Shown: positions 5,352-5,906 of the stretch, piece after piece
Numbering within the stretch: the first letter of the stretch is position 1
Layout of the letters: each line of letters begins with the position of its first letter
Source: an uncultured Bacilli bacterium
Lineage (GTDB): Bacteria; Bacillota_I; Bacilli_A; RF39; UBA660
Direction: 5' to 3'
Length of the DNA: 5,906 nt
NCBI GenBank assembly: GCA_947625365.1
Contig: CANQNZ010000071.1
Span: forward strand, 1 to 5,906
Program-made: the position numbers and the translations under genes
Notes under the pieces: model-generated
Database searches by the model: none
The model's input: only the letters and a program-made list of their open reading frames with translations
What the model was told of the DNA's origin: nothing

Positions 5352-5906
5352 TTATTCAGAGATACTTAAAGTCTGATTTTCTGGTTGAATTTGAATATAA
5401 GTATTACCATCATTAACTTTTATTTCTTTACCACTTGCATCTTTATAAACAGTTTGACTGTTGCGAGCGGGCTTTTCCCAAGTTATTTCTATGGCATATC
5501 CATTAGTAATATAGTAACCTGTGCCACTACCAGTTGTATCAATCTCTTGACGTCCTTTATCATCAATAACTCTATTTGGTAATTTATAAGTTATAATATT
5601 TTTCGCAGTATATTGCTCTTTAGTCTCATAATCTGTATGCTCTTTACCGTTTACAAAACGTTTATAAACTTTATTTTCCGCATCATACACATAAGAAGTT
5701 TTAGCATAAGTAGAATAAGGAATTTCAATGTTATTAGCTATCTGAGCATTTTCCTTGGTACTTAAATCAACATTATCAACACTATAGTTTAATAGCGTAT
5801 CTTTAGAACTTTCATCGTCATAGTCTAAATCTTTAATTGCCTTTTTAATTAAAGACATAGATGTATAACCGGTATGTTCACTTGATATATTTAAACTTTT
5901 ATCTCT
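5352..5906 (-). CDS. yerB: YerB-like DUF3048 protein, C-terminal part (5' end outside window)
   Basis: 184 residues are visible. The frame stays open to the right edge, 16 codons above the internal ATG at 5858 (RDKSLNISSEHTGYTS precedes it), so that ATG is not the start. The visible part begins near the end of the DUF3048 N-terminal domain. It continues through the C-terminal domain: VYDAENKVYKRFVNGKEHTD, TAKNIITYKL, DDKGRQEIDTTGSGTGYYI, ITWEKPARNSQTV, DASGKEIKVNDGNTYIQI. Known YerB proteins are about 330-350 aa lipoproteins, so roughly half is missing here, including any lipobox. No biochemical function is established for the family as far as I know. The extracellular location is inferred from homologues. 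It is the first visible gene of an operon with the 149-aa membrane protein; its promoter lies outside the window. Confidence 0.9.
   Translation of the reverse strand, partial: RDKSLNISSEHTGYTSMSLIKKAIKDLDYDDESSKDTLLNYSVDNVDLSTKENAQIANNIEIPYSTYAKTSYVYDAENKVYKRFVNGKEHTDYETKEQYTAKNIITYKLPNRVIDDKGRQEIDTTGSGTGYYITNGYAIEITWEKPARNSQTVYKDASGKEIKVNDGNTYIQIQPENQTLSISE

Noticed and set aside
5385..5582. Plus-strand 65-codon open frame
   Set aside because: Antisense to the well-conserved DUF3048 C-terminal domain.
5352..5858. A complete 168-aa gene starting at ATG 5858
   Set aside because: The frame continues open to the window edge and the upstream codons read like DUF3048 sequence, so this is an internal Met of a longer gene.

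Overview
The window is AT-rich and compactly coded. It looks like a chromosomal segment of a low-GC Bacillota, most like the small-genome gut Bacilli (RF39, Erysipelotrichia or Mollicutes-related lineages). That placement is inferred from A/T-ending codons, AGGAGG-type ribosome binding sites, the cdaA-cdaR pair, a YerB-like protein and DUF378. All Trp codons checked are TGG, and every complete gene ends in TAA or TAG, so nothing indicates a non-standard code. No stretch over 300 bases lacks a gene. I see no tRNA, rRNA, CRISPR array, insertion sequence or integrase.

Layout, left to right. (1) 1-1188, minus: a membrane-anchored extracellular protein that runs off the left edge. It has an N-terminal membrane segment, a divergent InlB-B-like repeat and a WW/'PVINL' C-terminal module like DUF6273, with its own good promoter. 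(2) 1254-2252, minus: a lipoprotein with a LolA-like (YdcC/GerS-type) domain, an acidic linker and a DUF4367-like domain. (3) 2357-2560, plus: a DUF378 two-helix membrane protein, the only plus-strand gene. It converges on cdaR across a shared bidirectional terminator. (4) 4761 down to 2586, minus: cdaA (membrane c-di-AMP synthase) and cdaR (YbbR-domain regulator), overlapping by 8 nt, with an extended -10 promoter. (5) 5906 down to 4870, minus: the C-terminal part of a YerB/DUF3048 protein, then a 149-aa single-pass membrane protein with a long Lys-rich stretch, closed by a terminator hairpin built on its stop codon.

How the genes fit together: CdaA makes the essential second messenger c-di-AMP (osmolyte and cell-wall homeostasis), and CdaR binds it from the outer membrane face. 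In classical Bacilli glmM follows cdaR; here it does not. The flanking genes are nearly all envelope proteins, so this is an envelope-centred neighbourhood around the c-di-AMP synthase. I do not see a clearly novel multi-gene system. The points most worth a second look are the DGG (not DGA) active-site motif in CdaA, the palindrome beside its promoter, the missing glmM, and the uncharacterised Lys-rich membrane protein paired with YerB.
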